Positions 54,647 to 63,301 of a DNA stretch of 64,000 bases are shown here, piece after piece. The DNA comes from Kaistia sp. 32K (lineage in GTDB: Bacteria > Pseudomonadota > Alphaproteobacteria > Rhizobiales > Kaistiaceae): positions 3,038,001 through 3,102,000 of the forward strand of contig NZ_AP024269.1 in assembly GCF_016629525.1 (NCBI RefSeq). Direction: 5' to 3'. A program made the translations under genes and the position numbers. The notes under the pieces are model-generated. The model was not told where the DNA came from, made no database searches, and saw only the letters and a program-made list of their open reading frames with translations. Positions within the stretch are counted from its first letter, which is position 1. Every line of letters begins with the position of its first letter.

Positions 54647-54771
54647 CCCTCACCCCAACCCTCTCCCGCAGGCGGGAGAGGGAGCTCCCCCGCGCTCGTC
54701 GTTGCGCTGCCAATCGATGAAGGTGCCGGGCCAAGGCCCTCGCCCGCTTGCGGGAGAGGGTTGGGTGAGGG
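54647..54771. repeat. Long inverted repeat, family C
   Basis: CCCTCACCCCAACCCTCTCC then CGCA at 54647 pairs with TGCGGGAGAGGGTTGGGTGA ending GGG at 54771; an extra palindrome CTCCCGCAGGCGGGAG lies at the left. It fills the gap between the convergent DUF899 and molybdopterin genes, probably a two-way terminator. Confidence 0.7.
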
Positions 54772-54792
54772 TCTTTAGCCTGTCACGACCGC

Positions 54793-56403
54793 TCAGGCGG
54801 GCAGCTTGCCGCCCGCCGCGAAGAGCGCTTCCGGCGTATCGAGATCGAGCGCGACCTCGGGCCCGATCTCGACCTCGACGACGGCATCGGCATGCTGACC
54901 GATCAGATGCCGCGCGCCGGTATCGCCCTGGATCGCCCGCAGCTCGCCGAAGAAGGCGCGCGACCAGAGCACCGGATTGCCGCGTTTGCCGGCATGGGTC
55001 GGCACGACCACCAGCCGGTCCGCGCCGGGATCGAAGGCCTCGATCAGCCGGTCGAGGATTTCGGCCGTCAGCAGCGGCATGTCGGCGAGCATGACCAGCA
55101 CGCCGTCGATATCGGCGTCGAGGCTGGCGACGCCCTGCCGGAGCGAGGTCGAGAGCCCCTCGGCATAGTCGGGATTATCGACGAAGCGGATCGGTTGGCC
55201 TGCCAAGGCCTGTTCGACCGCCTCGCGGCGATGGCCGGTGACGACCGTCACCGACGCGGCCTTGCTGGCGAGCGCCGCCTCGACGACGCCGCGAACGAGG
55301 CTGCGGCCGCCGAGCTCGGCGAGCAGCTTGTTCGGGCCGCCCATCCGCCGGCCCTCTCCCGCCGCCAGCACCAGCGCCGCGACCTTCGGCGGTTTGGCCT
55401 CGGCCGTCTCGCGCGGCTGCGGCCGCGAGGCGATCTCCGTCAGCAAGCCGCCGACGCCGAGGCCGGTGATCTCGTCCGGCCCGATCGGCAGGCCCGCGAG
55501 CAGCCGGCCGAGCACCCAGTCGAAGCCGTTCTCGCGCGGGCTGCGGGCGCAGCCGGGCGCGCCGACGACCGGTCGGCCCTGCAGGTCCCCAACGACCAGA
55601 AGATTGCCGGGATCGACCGGCATGCCGAGATGGATGATCCGGCCGCCGGCCGCCTGGATTCCCGCCGGCACCACGTCCTCGGCGTCGACCATCGCCGACG
55701 CGCCGAAGACGATCAGCAGTTCCGCCCCCTCGCGCACCAGCTCCGCCAGCGCCGCGGCGATGGCGGCGGCGACATGAGCGACGCGCCGCTCGTCGATCAG
55801 GAATGCGCCTGCCGGCTTCAGTCGCGCCTCGGTCATCCGTCGCGTCTTGTCGAGGATGGAGGGCTTCAGGGTCGGCAGGACAGTGGCGACGAGGCCGACG
55901 GCGAGCGGCCGGTAGGGCGCGACGCGAACCAGCGCCGACGCCGCCGCGACCCGCTCCGCCGCCTCCAGCGGCGCGAGAGGGACGGCGAAGGGGATGATCT
56001 TCACGGTCGCCACCATCTGGCCCTTCGTCACCGGCGCATGCGCCGGCAGCGTCGCCAGCGTAATCGCGGGATCGACGCGGTTGAAGCGATCGATGGCGTC
56101 GCGGTCGACCACCAGCAGTCCATCGGCCTCGGCGTGCAGATTGGCGCGGCCGGTGAAGGGAGGATGGACCTCGACCCCCGGCCCCGCCACCGCCCCGGCA
56201 AGCCGCGCCGCCGCCGCGTCCTCGTGCACGTCGCCCTCGCCGAGCCGCGCCACGACGACCGTCTCGACGCCCGCCGCCCGCAGCAGCCCCAGCTGGTCGG
56301 CGGTCAGCCGGTTCCCCTTCCGCAGCATCTGCCCGTCCAGCGCCAGCGAATGCGCGAGCAGCGCGCCTTCGGCCTCGACCACGGGACAGGGTCCGAATTT
56401 CAC
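54793..56403 (-). CDS. MoeA-like / MocA-like fusion for molybdenum-cofactor maturation
   Basis: 536 aa. Residues 1-340 form a molybdopterin-binding (MoCF-like) region: HSLALDGQMLRKGNRL, GASAMVDAEDVVPAGI and GRPVVGAPGCARSPRENGFDW. Residues 345-536 form an NTP-transferase domain with VLAAGEGRRMGGPNKLLAEL, DMPLLTAE and GNPVLW as in MocA/MobA. Likely adds CMP to molybdopterin for xanthine-dehydrogenase-type enzymes. Overlaps the XdhC gene by 4 bases. No molybdoenzyme is seen in the window. Confidence 0.83.
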   Translation of the reverse strand: MKFGPCPVVEAEGALLAHSLALDGQMLRKGNRLTADQLGLLRAAGVETVVVARLGEGDVHEDAAAARLAGAVAGPGVEVHPPFTGRANLHAEADGLLVVDRDAIDRFNRVDPAITLATLPAHAPVTKGQMVATVKIIPFAVPLAPLEAAERVAAASALVRVAPYRPLAVGLVATVLPTLKPSILDKTRRMTEARLKPAGAFLIDERRVAHVAAAIAAALAELVREGAELLIVFGASAMVDAEDVVPAGIQAAGGRIIHLGMPVDPGNLLVVGDLQGRPVVGAPGCARSPRENGFDWVLGRLLAGLPIGPDEITGLGVGGLLTEIASRPQPRETAEAKPPKVAALVLAAGEGRRMGGPNKLLAELGGRSLVRGVVEAALASKAASVTVVTGHRREAVEQALAGQPIRFVDNPDYAEGLSTSLRQGVASLDADIDGVLVMLADMPLLTAEILDRLIEAFDPGADRLVVVPTHAGKRGNPVLWSRAFFGELRAIQGDTGARHLIGQHADAVVEVEIGPEVALDLDTPEALFAAGGKLPA

Positions 56404-57113
56404 CGCGATGCCTCCGATGCGACCCCGCGGCTGCGGAGCGTCCCGATGAGTTCGGCGAGGATCGCGACGGCGATCTCCGCCGGCGATTGCGCGCCGATGG
56501 CGAGGCCGATCGGCGAGCGGATCCGGGCGACCTCAGCCGGATCGACGCCGGCCGCGATCAGGCGCTCGACCCGCTGCGCATGCGTCTTGCGGCTGCCGAG
56601 CGCGCCGACATAGAAGCAGTTCGCCGCGAGCGCCGCCTGGAGCGGCCCGTCGTCGATCTTCGGATCATGCGTCAGCGCCGCGACCGCCGTGAAGGCGTCG
56701 AGCGGCGCGCGCTTGAACGCATACTCCGGCCATTCGGCGACCAGATCGATGCCGGCGAAGCGCTCCGGCGTCGCGAAGGCGGTGCGCGGGTCGATGATCA
56801 CGACGTCGAAGCCGGCGATCCCGGCCATCGGCGCCAGCGCCTGCGAGATATGCACGGCGCCGATGACGACGAGGCGCGGCGGCGGCACATGAACGGTGAG
56901 GAGAAACGCGCCGCCATCCGCCGTTTCGACCCGTCCCGACCGCGCCGAGCGGAAGCGCTCCGGCAGCAGTTCGGCCAGCGCCGGCTCGATCGTCGCGTCG
57001 ACGTCGTCCTCGCGCACCAGGCGCACGACGCCGGAGCCGAGATCGGTGACGAGGATGGCCGCCTGTCGCCGCCGGCGCGCCTGGTTCAGGGCGTTGAGCG
57101 TGGCACGGTCCAC
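56400..57113 (-). CDS. XdhC-family maturation protein, Rossmann part
   Basis: 237 aa. Short N-terminal XdhC stretch, then the XdhC Rossmann domain: RLVVIGAVHISQALAPMAGIAGFDVVIIDPR, VAALTHDPKIDDGPL, FYVGALGSRKTHAQR and IRSPIGLAIGAQSPAEIAVAILAEL. Guides sulfurated molybdenum cofactor into xanthine-dehydrogenase-like enzymes. Partner of the 113-aa N-terminal-domain protein encoded one base upstream. Confidence 0.87.
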   Translation of the reverse strand: MDRATLNALNQARRRRQAAILVTDLGSGVVRLVREDDVDATIEPALAELLPERFRSARSGRVETADGGAFLLTVHVPPPRLVVIGAVHISQALAPMAGIAGFDVVIIDPRTAFATPERFAGIDLVAEWPEYAFKRAPLDAFTAVAALTHDPKIDDGPLQAALAANCFYVGALGSRKTHAQRVERLIAAGVDPAEVARIRSPIGLAIGAQSPAEIAVAILAELIGTLRSRGVASEASR

Positions 57114-57114
57114 C

Positions 57115-57456
<342 letters not shown>

Positions 57457-57830
57457 GATCAACCTCTTGAAGCGATGGCGAGATGGCTGCGCGGCTCGAC
57501 GACCGCTTCCGGCGAGCGAACGAGGCTGATTTCATCGGCATGTCGAGCGGGAAAACGGGAGCCGGCGCGCACACGCTGCCGGAAGCGGCGGCGCCGGCGG
57601 AGAAGCGTGCCAGGGTCGTCTCGACTTGTATGGGATGCAGCATCCGGATATTCATCCCATAAGCCTATAGATAGTAAGATTTGAAGGCAACAGGGGACCG
57701 CATTCCCGCCGCGTAAACCGATCTTTTGGCCGGACCTTTTCCATTATATAGGTGGAGGCCTCCACCCGCCGGCGCGTATCGCCATCATGCCGGCCGACCG
57801 ATCCCGCTGGCAAGTTGTACGGGGTTTCTC
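57457..57830. other. Divergent intergenic region
   Basis: 374 bases between the XdhC genes and the hydrolase. It contains an AT-rich patch at 57650-57690 and inverted repeats at 57629-57661 that may belong to the XdhC promoter. No gene seen. Confidence 0.5.
57629..57661 (-). promoter_or_regulatory. Nested palindromes, possible operator of the XdhC operon
   Basis: TATGGGATG (57629-57637) and CATCCCATA (57653-57661) are perfect inverted arms; within them GGATGC-A-GCATCC (57633-57645) is a second perfect palindrome sharing the left arm. It lies about 175 bases before the XdhC start, next to AT-rich sequence. The two structures are mutually exclusive as hairpins, but either could be a dimer site. 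Confidence 0.35.
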
Positions 57831-58616
57831 ATGCCACTGATCGCTATGGACGATCGCATCCGACTGAATGTCGAAGCCGATCCGGACAATGGCAATCCAG
57901 CACTTCTCCTGACGAATGCGCTCGGAGCGGATCTCAGCATGTGGGAGCCGCAGCTCCCCGCCTTCCGCGAACATTTCCGCGTTATCCGCTTCGACGATCG
58001 CGGCCATGGCGGCTCCGACGTCCCCGATACGCCCTATACGATCGACCGGCTCGGCCGAGATGCGCGCGCCGTGCTGGACGCTGTCGGCGTCGAGAGCGCG
58101 CATGTCGTGGGGATGTCGAAGGGCGGCATGGTCGGCGCCTGGCTCGCGGCGAACAAACCGGACTATGTCGAGAAGCTCGCCATCTGCGTCTCGGCCCCGC
58201 ATCTGCCGCCGCGCGACATGTGGGAAGGCCGCGCCAAGACCGCACGCAACGAGGGGCTGGCGGCGCTGGTCGATTCGGTGATCGGCCGCTGGTTTCGCGA
58301 GGGCTTTCGCGTCGCGGCGCCGGAGACGGTGGCCCGCATCCGCGCGATGATCCTCGACACGCCGGCCGAGGGCTATGCCGCCTGCTGCGAGGCGCTGGGG
58401 GAAATGGACCTGCGCGACGACATCACGCTGATCCAGGCGCCGACGCTCGTCGTCTGCGCCGATCAGGATCCGACCGTTCAGCCGGGCAAGGCCCGCGAAT
58501 GGGTCGCCTCGATCGACGGCGCGCGGATGGAGATCATCCGCAACGCCGCCCATCTCTGCAATGTCGAGCAGCCGGAAGCCTTCAACGGCGCGCTGCTCGA
58601 ATTCCTGCGGACGTGA
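57831..58616 (+). CDS. Alpha/beta hydrolase, 3-oxoadipate enol-lactonase-like
   Basis: 261 aa. LNVEADPDNGNPALLLTNALGADLSMWEPQ, FDDRGHGGSDVP, nucleophile Ser in VVGMSKGGMVG, Asp in CADQDPTVQP and His in NAAHLCNVEQP; the last motif is typical of PcaD. The elbow reads GMSKGG rather than the common GLSLGG. No other beta-ketoadipate genes are near, so substrate is uncertain. ATG 57831. Confidence 0.75.
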   Translation: MPLIAMDDRIRLNVEADPDNGNPALLLTNALGADLSMWEPQLPAFREHFRVIRFDDRGHGGSDVPDTPYTIDRLGRDARAVLDAVGVESAHVVGMSKGGMVGAWLAANKPDYVEKLAICVSAPHLPPRDMWEGRAKTARNEGLAALVDSVIGRWFREGFRVAAPETVARIRAMILDTPAEGYAACCEALGEMDLRDDITLIQAPTLVVCADQDPTVQPGKAREWVASIDGARMEIIRNAAHLCNVEQPEAFNGALLEFLRT

Positions 58617-59030
58617 TCAGACGCGCTCGCGGCCGAGCGCGCCATCGACGCTCCAGCGGCCCGGGCCGGCGAAGACAATGAACAGGAAGATGAAGCAGTA
58701 AAGGATGGCGGCGTCGCCGCCATTCAGCGCCGGATAGAAGCCGCGCGGCGCATGGGCCAGCCAGTAGGCGACGGCCATCTGGCCGGACAGCAGGAACGCC
58801 ACCGGACGCGAGAACAGGCCGATCAGCAGCAGGAAGCCGCCGACCAGCTCCAGCACGCCGGCCGTCCAGCCGAGGCTGAGAAACGCCGGCATACTATCGG
58901 ATGCCGGGAAGCCGAGAAGCTTCTGCGTGCCGTGCTCGAAGAAGATCAAAGCAGAAACGATGCGCAGCAGTCCGAGCGCGGACGGCTGAAACTTGGAAAG
59001 CTTCTCAACTAACACAGGCAGAATCTCCAT
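58617..59030 (-). CDS. DoxX-family membrane protein
   Basis: 137 aa, four membrane segments: LGLLRIVSALIFFEHGTQKLLGFP, GVLELVGGFLLLIGLFSRPVAFLL, MAVAYWLAHAPRGFYPALNGGDAAILYCFIFLFI. DoxX-like proteins are poorly defined; some work in sulfur or redox metabolism. Its stop adjoins the convergent hydrolase gene with no gap. Confidence 0.85.
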   Translation of the reverse strand: MEILPVLVEKLSKFQPSALGLLRIVSALIFFEHGTQKLLGFPASDSMPAFLSLGWTAGVLELVGGFLLLIGLFSRPVAFLLSGQMAVAYWLAHAPRGFYPALNGGDAAILYCFIFLFIVFAGPGRWSVDGALGRERV

Positions 59031-59122
59031 TACGACGAAGATGGTCTGCTAACACGGCAAGGAGACCAGTCCTAGGCGGTGGAGATCACGTATTGGTGAG
59101 CCCAATACATTCCCTAACGTCA

Positions 59123-60784
59123 TCACATATTTGGATAATTGGGTCCGCCCGCGCCTTCCGGCGTGGTCCAGTTGATGTTCTGGTTCGGATCCTTGATGTC
59201 GCAGGTCTTGCAGTGGACGCAGTTCTGCGCGTTGATCACGAAGCGCGGGCCGTCCGCCTCCTCGACCCATTCATAGACGCCGGCCGGGCAATAGCGCGCC
59301 GACGGGCCGGCATAGACATCGTGCTCGGACGTCTTCTGCAGCGCCGCGTCCAGCACCTTCAGATGCACCGGCTGGTCTTCCTCGTGGTTGGTGTTCGACA
59401 GGAACACCGAGGAGAGACGGTCGAAGGTCAGAACGCCGTCCGGCTTCGGATATTCGATCTTCTTGCACGCTGCCGCCGGCTTCGTCGCGGCGAAATCCGG
59501 CTTGCCGTGCTTCAGCGTGCCGAACAGCGTGAAGCCGAGCGTATTCGCCCACATGTCGGCGCCGCCGAGCGCGATGCCGAGATAGGTGCCGAGCTTCGAC
59601 CACAGCGGCTTGACGTTGCGAACCCGCTTCAGGTCCTTGCCGATCGGCCCCGAGCGCCAGTTCGCCTCGTAGCCGAGCAGCTCGTCATGCGCGCGGCCGG
59701 CGGCCAGCGCGTCGGCGACGTTCTCCGCCGCCTCCATGCCCGACAGCATGGCGTTGTGGCTGCCCTTGATGCGCGGCACGTTGACGAAACCGGCCGAGCA
59801 GCCGATCAGCGCGCCGCCCGGGAAGACCAGCTTCGGCACCGACTGATAGCCGCCCTCGGTGATGGCGCGGGCGCCATAGGAGAGGCGCTTGCCGCCGGCG
59901 AAGACGGGAGCGATCGCCGGATGCGTCTTGAAGCGCTGGAATTCCTCGAAGGGCGAGAGATACGGGTTCTCGTAGTTCAGGTGCACCACGAAGCCGACGA
60001 CGACCTGGTTGTCCTCGAGGTGATAGAGGAACGAGCCGCCGCCGGTCGAGCCGTCGAGCGGCCAGCCGAAGGAATGCTGCACCAGGCCGGGCTTGTGCAG
60101 CTTCGGATCGACCTGCCAGAGCTCCTTGATGCCGATGCCGTATTTCTGCGGCTCGCGCCCTTCCGCCAGGCCGAAGGCGCCGATCAGCTGCTTGGCGAGC
60201 GAGCCGCGCGCGCCCTCGCCGATCAGCGTGTACTTGCCCCGAAGCTCCATGCCGCGCTGAAAATTCGGGCCCGGCTCGCCGTCGCGGCCGACGCCCATGT
60301 CGCCGGTGGCGACGCCGGCGACGGCGCCGTTCTCGTCATGCAGCAGTTCCGCCGCCGCGAAGCCCGGATAGATCTCGACGCCGAGCGCCTCGGCCTTCTC
60401 CGCCAGCCAGCGGCAGACATTGCCGAGCGAGACGATGTAGTTGCCGTGGTTCGACATCAGCGGCGGCATCAGGAAATTGGGCAGGCGGACCGAACCGGCC
60501 GGACCGAGGAACAGGAACTGGTCCTCCGTCACCGGTGTCTTCAGCGGCGTGTCCGTCTCCTGCCGCCATTCCGGCAGCAGCTTGTCGAGCGCGATCGGAT
60601 CGAGGACCGCGCCGGAGAGGATATGCGCGCCGACTTCCGAGCCCTTCTCCACCACAACGACGGAGATGTCCGGATCGCGCTGTTTGAGACGGATCGCCGC
60701 TGCCAGACCGGCGGGGCCAGCCCCCACGATCACAACGTCAAATTCCATCGCCTCGCGTTCGGGAAGCTCTGCCGAGAGTGTCAT
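59123..60784 (-). CDS. Electron transfer flavoprotein-ubiquinone oxidoreductase
   Basis: 553 aa. FAD site VVIVGAGPAGLAAAIRLK near the start; ubiquinone/FAD regions with YTLIGEGARGSLAKQL and GGALIGCSAGFVNVPRIKGSHNAMLSGM; C-terminal 4Fe-4S cluster ligands in RYCPAG, QNCVHCKTCDIKDP. It passes electrons from ETF to ubiquinone at the inner membrane in fatty-acid, amino-acid and choline oxidation. The ATG at 60784 fits the family start; the frame is open to 60892 without similarity. Confidence 0.93.
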   Translation of the reverse strand: MTLSAELPEREAMEFDVVIVGAGPAGLAAAIRLKQRDPDISVVVVEKGSEVGAHILSGAVLDPIALDKLLPEWRQETDTPLKTPVTEDQFLFLGPAGSVRLPNFLMPPLMSNHGNYIVSLGNVCRWLAEKAEALGVEIYPGFAAAELLHDENGAVAGVATGDMGVGRDGEPGPNFQRGMELRGKYTLIGEGARGSLAKQLIGAFGLAEGREPQKYGIGIKELWQVDPKLHKPGLVQHSFGWPLDGSTGGGSFLYHLEDNQVVVGFVVHLNYENPYLSPFEEFQRFKTHPAIAPVFAGGKRLSYGARAITEGGYQSVPKLVFPGGALIGCSAGFVNVPRIKGSHNAMLSGMEAAENVADALAAGRAHDELLGYEANWRSGPIGKDLKRVRNVKPLWSKLGTYLGIALGGADMWANTLGFTLFGTLKHGKPDFAATKPAAACKKIEYPKPDGVLTFDRLSSVFLSNTNHEEDQPVHLKVLDAALQKTSEHDVYAGPSARYCPAGVYEWVEEADGPRFVINAQNCVHCKTCDIKDPNQNINWTTPEGAGGPNYPNM

Positions 60785-60927
60785 ACTGCCTGTCCGGTTC
60801 CGAATGTCGGCCCTGTTTAGAAGAGCAACAAAGGACAGGCAATGCCGAAAATATAGATCTGCGAAGGACTTGATGAGCCCCTCGCATAACATGATGCATC
60901 GGGACGGCGATGGTCGGTATTACAGAA

Positions 60928-62241
60928 TTAATTCGCCTTCCGAACCCGCCAAATCGTTCCGTTGGCGTCTTCGGAGACGTAGAGCGCGCCGTCCTTGCCG
61001 GTGGTGACGCCCACCGGCCGGCCCCACAATGTCTTGTCGGAGAGAACGAAGCCGGTCATGAAGTCTTCATAGGCTCCCGTCGGCTTGCCGTCCTTCATGA
61101 GCAGGCGCACTACCTTGTATCCCGTCGGCTTGCCGCGGTTCCAGGAGCCGTGCAGCGCGACGAAGCCGTCGCCTCGATAGTCGACCGGAAAGGCCTCGCC
61201 TTCATAGAAGGTCATGCCGAGTGGCGCCGAATGGGGCTGGATCAGCACATCCGGCACGGTGACCCGATCCTTCAGCTCGGCACGGGCGCCGTCATGGCGC
61301 GGATCCGGGTTGGCGCCGATATAGAACCAGGGCCAACCATAGAAGCCGCCCTCCCGCACACTCGTCGCATAGTCGGGCGGCAGATTGTCGCCAAGGCCGT
61401 CCCGCTCGTTGGTGGCGCACCAGAGTGCCCCGCTCGACGGCTCGATCGCCAAGCCAGAGCAATTGCGAATCCCGGCCGCGAAGGTTCGCAGTCCGCCGCC
61501 GTGGGGATCGGCCGTGAGCACGGCGGCCCGCCCCGCCTCCGGGCCCCAGGCAGCGCCGAGCCCGTGCCGGCCCTCCCAGTCGGCGATCGCCGTCTGGCTT
61601 TTCTCCCCCATCCGCTCGCCGGCATTCGACGCCGACCCGACCGAGATGAACAGCTTCTTGCCATCGGCGGAGAAGGCGATGTCGCGCGTCCAGTGCGGAC
61701 CGCCATTCGGCAGGCCGTCGACGATGATTTCGGCCTTGCCGCCCGCCTTCTGGTCGCCGGGCGAATAGGGGAAGCGGACGACCTTGTTCGTCTCGGCGAC
61801 ATAGACGAATTGCGGATCCGGACCGGGTGGATAGAAAGCGATCCCATAGGGACGGTTGAGACCGCTCGCGAAGATGGCGGGATCCCCGCCACCGGAATGC
61901 AGCACCCTGATCTGCCCGGCGCCGCTTTCGGCGAGGAAGATGTCGCCATTCGGCGCGGTTCGCAGGACGCGCGGGATTTTCAGCCCCTGCGCCACCAGTT
62001 CCGCCACGAAGCCGGCCGGAACCCGCGGCAACCGGTTCTTCGGCCGGGCGACGACGTCTGGCTGGGTGGCGACCGAATCCGTCGCGTAGGGCGCCGGCAG
62101 GTCGCCGGGACGGATCAGCCGCTGCACGCCGGGCCGGTCGGCGCGCCAATCGCCGAACGCCGCCGTCCCCGTGCGCGGCTGGGCCGCGAGTGCCATCGAA
62201 GGTGCCAGGATGAGAAGAGCGGCCAACAGACGTCCGGTCAC
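60928..62241 (-). CDS. PQQ-dependent sugar (sorbosone-type) dehydrogenase
   Basis: 437 aa, exported. Signal peptide TGRLLAALLILAPSMALA-A. Six-bladed propeller: NGDIFLAESGAGQIRVL, LNRPYGIAFYPPG, GIRNCSGLAIEPSSGALWCATNERDGLGDNLPPDY, EGGFYGWPWFYIG and SAPLGMTFYEGEAFP. It oxidises an aldose or aldonic sugar in the periplasm; PQQ dependence is inferred from family. The GTG at 62241 with GGGAG 8 bases upstream is chosen because the signal peptide begins there. Confidence 0.82.
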   Translation of the reverse strand: MTGRLLAALLILAPSMALAAQPRTGTAAFGDWRADRPGVQRLIRPGDLPAPYATDSVATQPDVVARPKNRLPRVPAGFVAELVAQGLKIPRVLRTAPNGDIFLAESGAGQIRVLHSGGGDPAIFASGLNRPYGIAFYPPGPDPQFVYVAETNKVVRFPYSPGDQKAGGKAEIIVDGLPNGGPHWTRDIAFSADGKKLFISVGSASNAGERMGEKSQTAIADWEGRHGLGAAWGPEAGRAAVLTADPHGGGLRTFAAGIRNCSGLAIEPSSGALWCATNERDGLGDNLPPDYATSVREGGFYGWPWFYIGANPDPRHDGARAELKDRVTVPDVLIQPHSAPLGMTFYEGEAFPVDYRGDGFVALHGSWNRGKPTGYKVVRLLMKDGKPTGAYEDFMTGFVLSDKTLWGRPVGVTTGKDGALYVSEDANGTIWRVRKAN

Positions 62242-62324
62242 GGCGGTTTCTCCCTGAATTATGCTATTGTGAGCTGCCCCCACAGGGTCGACATAGGTGC
62301 CGGTTGCGCCTACTCAAGAACGGC

Positions 62325-63155
62325 ATGATGGCCCGAGAGTTTCATCCTCCCTCCCCCGAAGCGCTCGCCGCGCTGCTGGATTGGTACGTCGCCAACGAGG
62401 TCGACGTGGCGATCGAGGAGGAGGCTGTCAACCGGCTGGTGCCGCGCGCCGCCGAGGAGCCGCCGCAGCCGGTCGGCCGCGACCTGCCGCTGCCGGTCGC
62501 CGAGCCGGCGCCCCGGCCACAGCCAATGATCGCTACCGCCGCCTCGCCCGAGGCGGACGCGTTTGCCGCCCGCGAAGCGGCGATGAGCGCCAACTCGCTC
62601 GCCGAGCTCGACGACATCCTCGGCCGCTTTGAGGGCTGCGCCCTGAAGATGACGGCGAAGTCGCTGGTCACGGCCGAGGGCAATCCGAACGCGCGCGTCA
62701 TGCTGATCGGCGATCCGCCTGGCCGCGACGAGGACCTGCAGGGCGAGGTATTCGCCGGCCCCGCCGGCACCCTGCTCGACCGCATGCTCGCCGCCATCGG
62801 CCTCGCCCGCGGCGACGTCTATGTAGCGCCGATCGTACCCTGGCGGCCGCCGGGCAACCGCGCCCTGACCCCGCAGGAGGCCGCCGTCTGCCGCCCGTTC
62901 ATCGAGCGGCGGATCGCGCTCGTCGATCCCGATTTCCTGGTTTTCCTCGGTGCTACGGCGGCGAAGGAATTGTTGCAGACTTCGGAAGGAATTCTGCGGC
63001 TGCGCGGCCAGTGGCGCACCTACGACACCGGCAACCGGCAGATCCAGGCGATGGCGACGCTGCACCCGTCACACCTTCTGTTACAGCCGATACAAAAACG
63101 TCTGGTCTGGCGCGATCTTCTGTCGCTCAAGGTCGCTCTTGGCGGCGGCATTTGA
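62325..63155 (+). CDS. Uracil-DNA glycosylase, family 4-like
   Basis: About 276 aa. Motif 1 GDPPGRDEDLQGEVFAGPAG, VAPIVPWRPPGNRALT, RPFIERRIALVDPDFLVFLGATAAKEL, and motif 2 HPSHLLLQPIQKRLVWRDL. The N-terminal 110 residues are a less conserved extension. Removes uracil from DNA. Of the four iron-sulfur Cys of classical family 4 only FEGCALK and AVCRPF remain; the CRPP Cys is Trp. The start is ATG 62325 or 62328, or TTG 62304. Confidence 0.83.
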   Translation: MMAREFHPPSPEALAALLDWYVANEVDVAIEEEAVNRLVPRAAEEPPQPVGRDLPLPVAEPAPRPQPMIATAASPEADAFAAREAAMSANSLAELDDILGRFEGCALKMTAKSLVTAEGNPNARVMLIGDPPGRDEDLQGEVFAGPAGTLLDRMLAAIGLARGDVYVAPIVPWRPPGNRALTPQEAAVCRPFIERRIALVDPDFLVFLGATAAKELLQTSEGILRLRGQWRTYDTGNRQIQAMATLHPSHLLLQPIQKRLVWRDLLSLKVALGGGI

Positions 63156-63301
63156 CGAAGACCTGATAATCACGTCGTATTTCATGCTGTAAACTTAATA
63201 TTCACCCTAAAGTGCCATGATTTGGACATGTCGGCGGTCGACAAGGTCGAACCACCACAATCGATTCAAATTCTGCCGCATCTTCGGCGTCTCCGGTCAA
63301 A

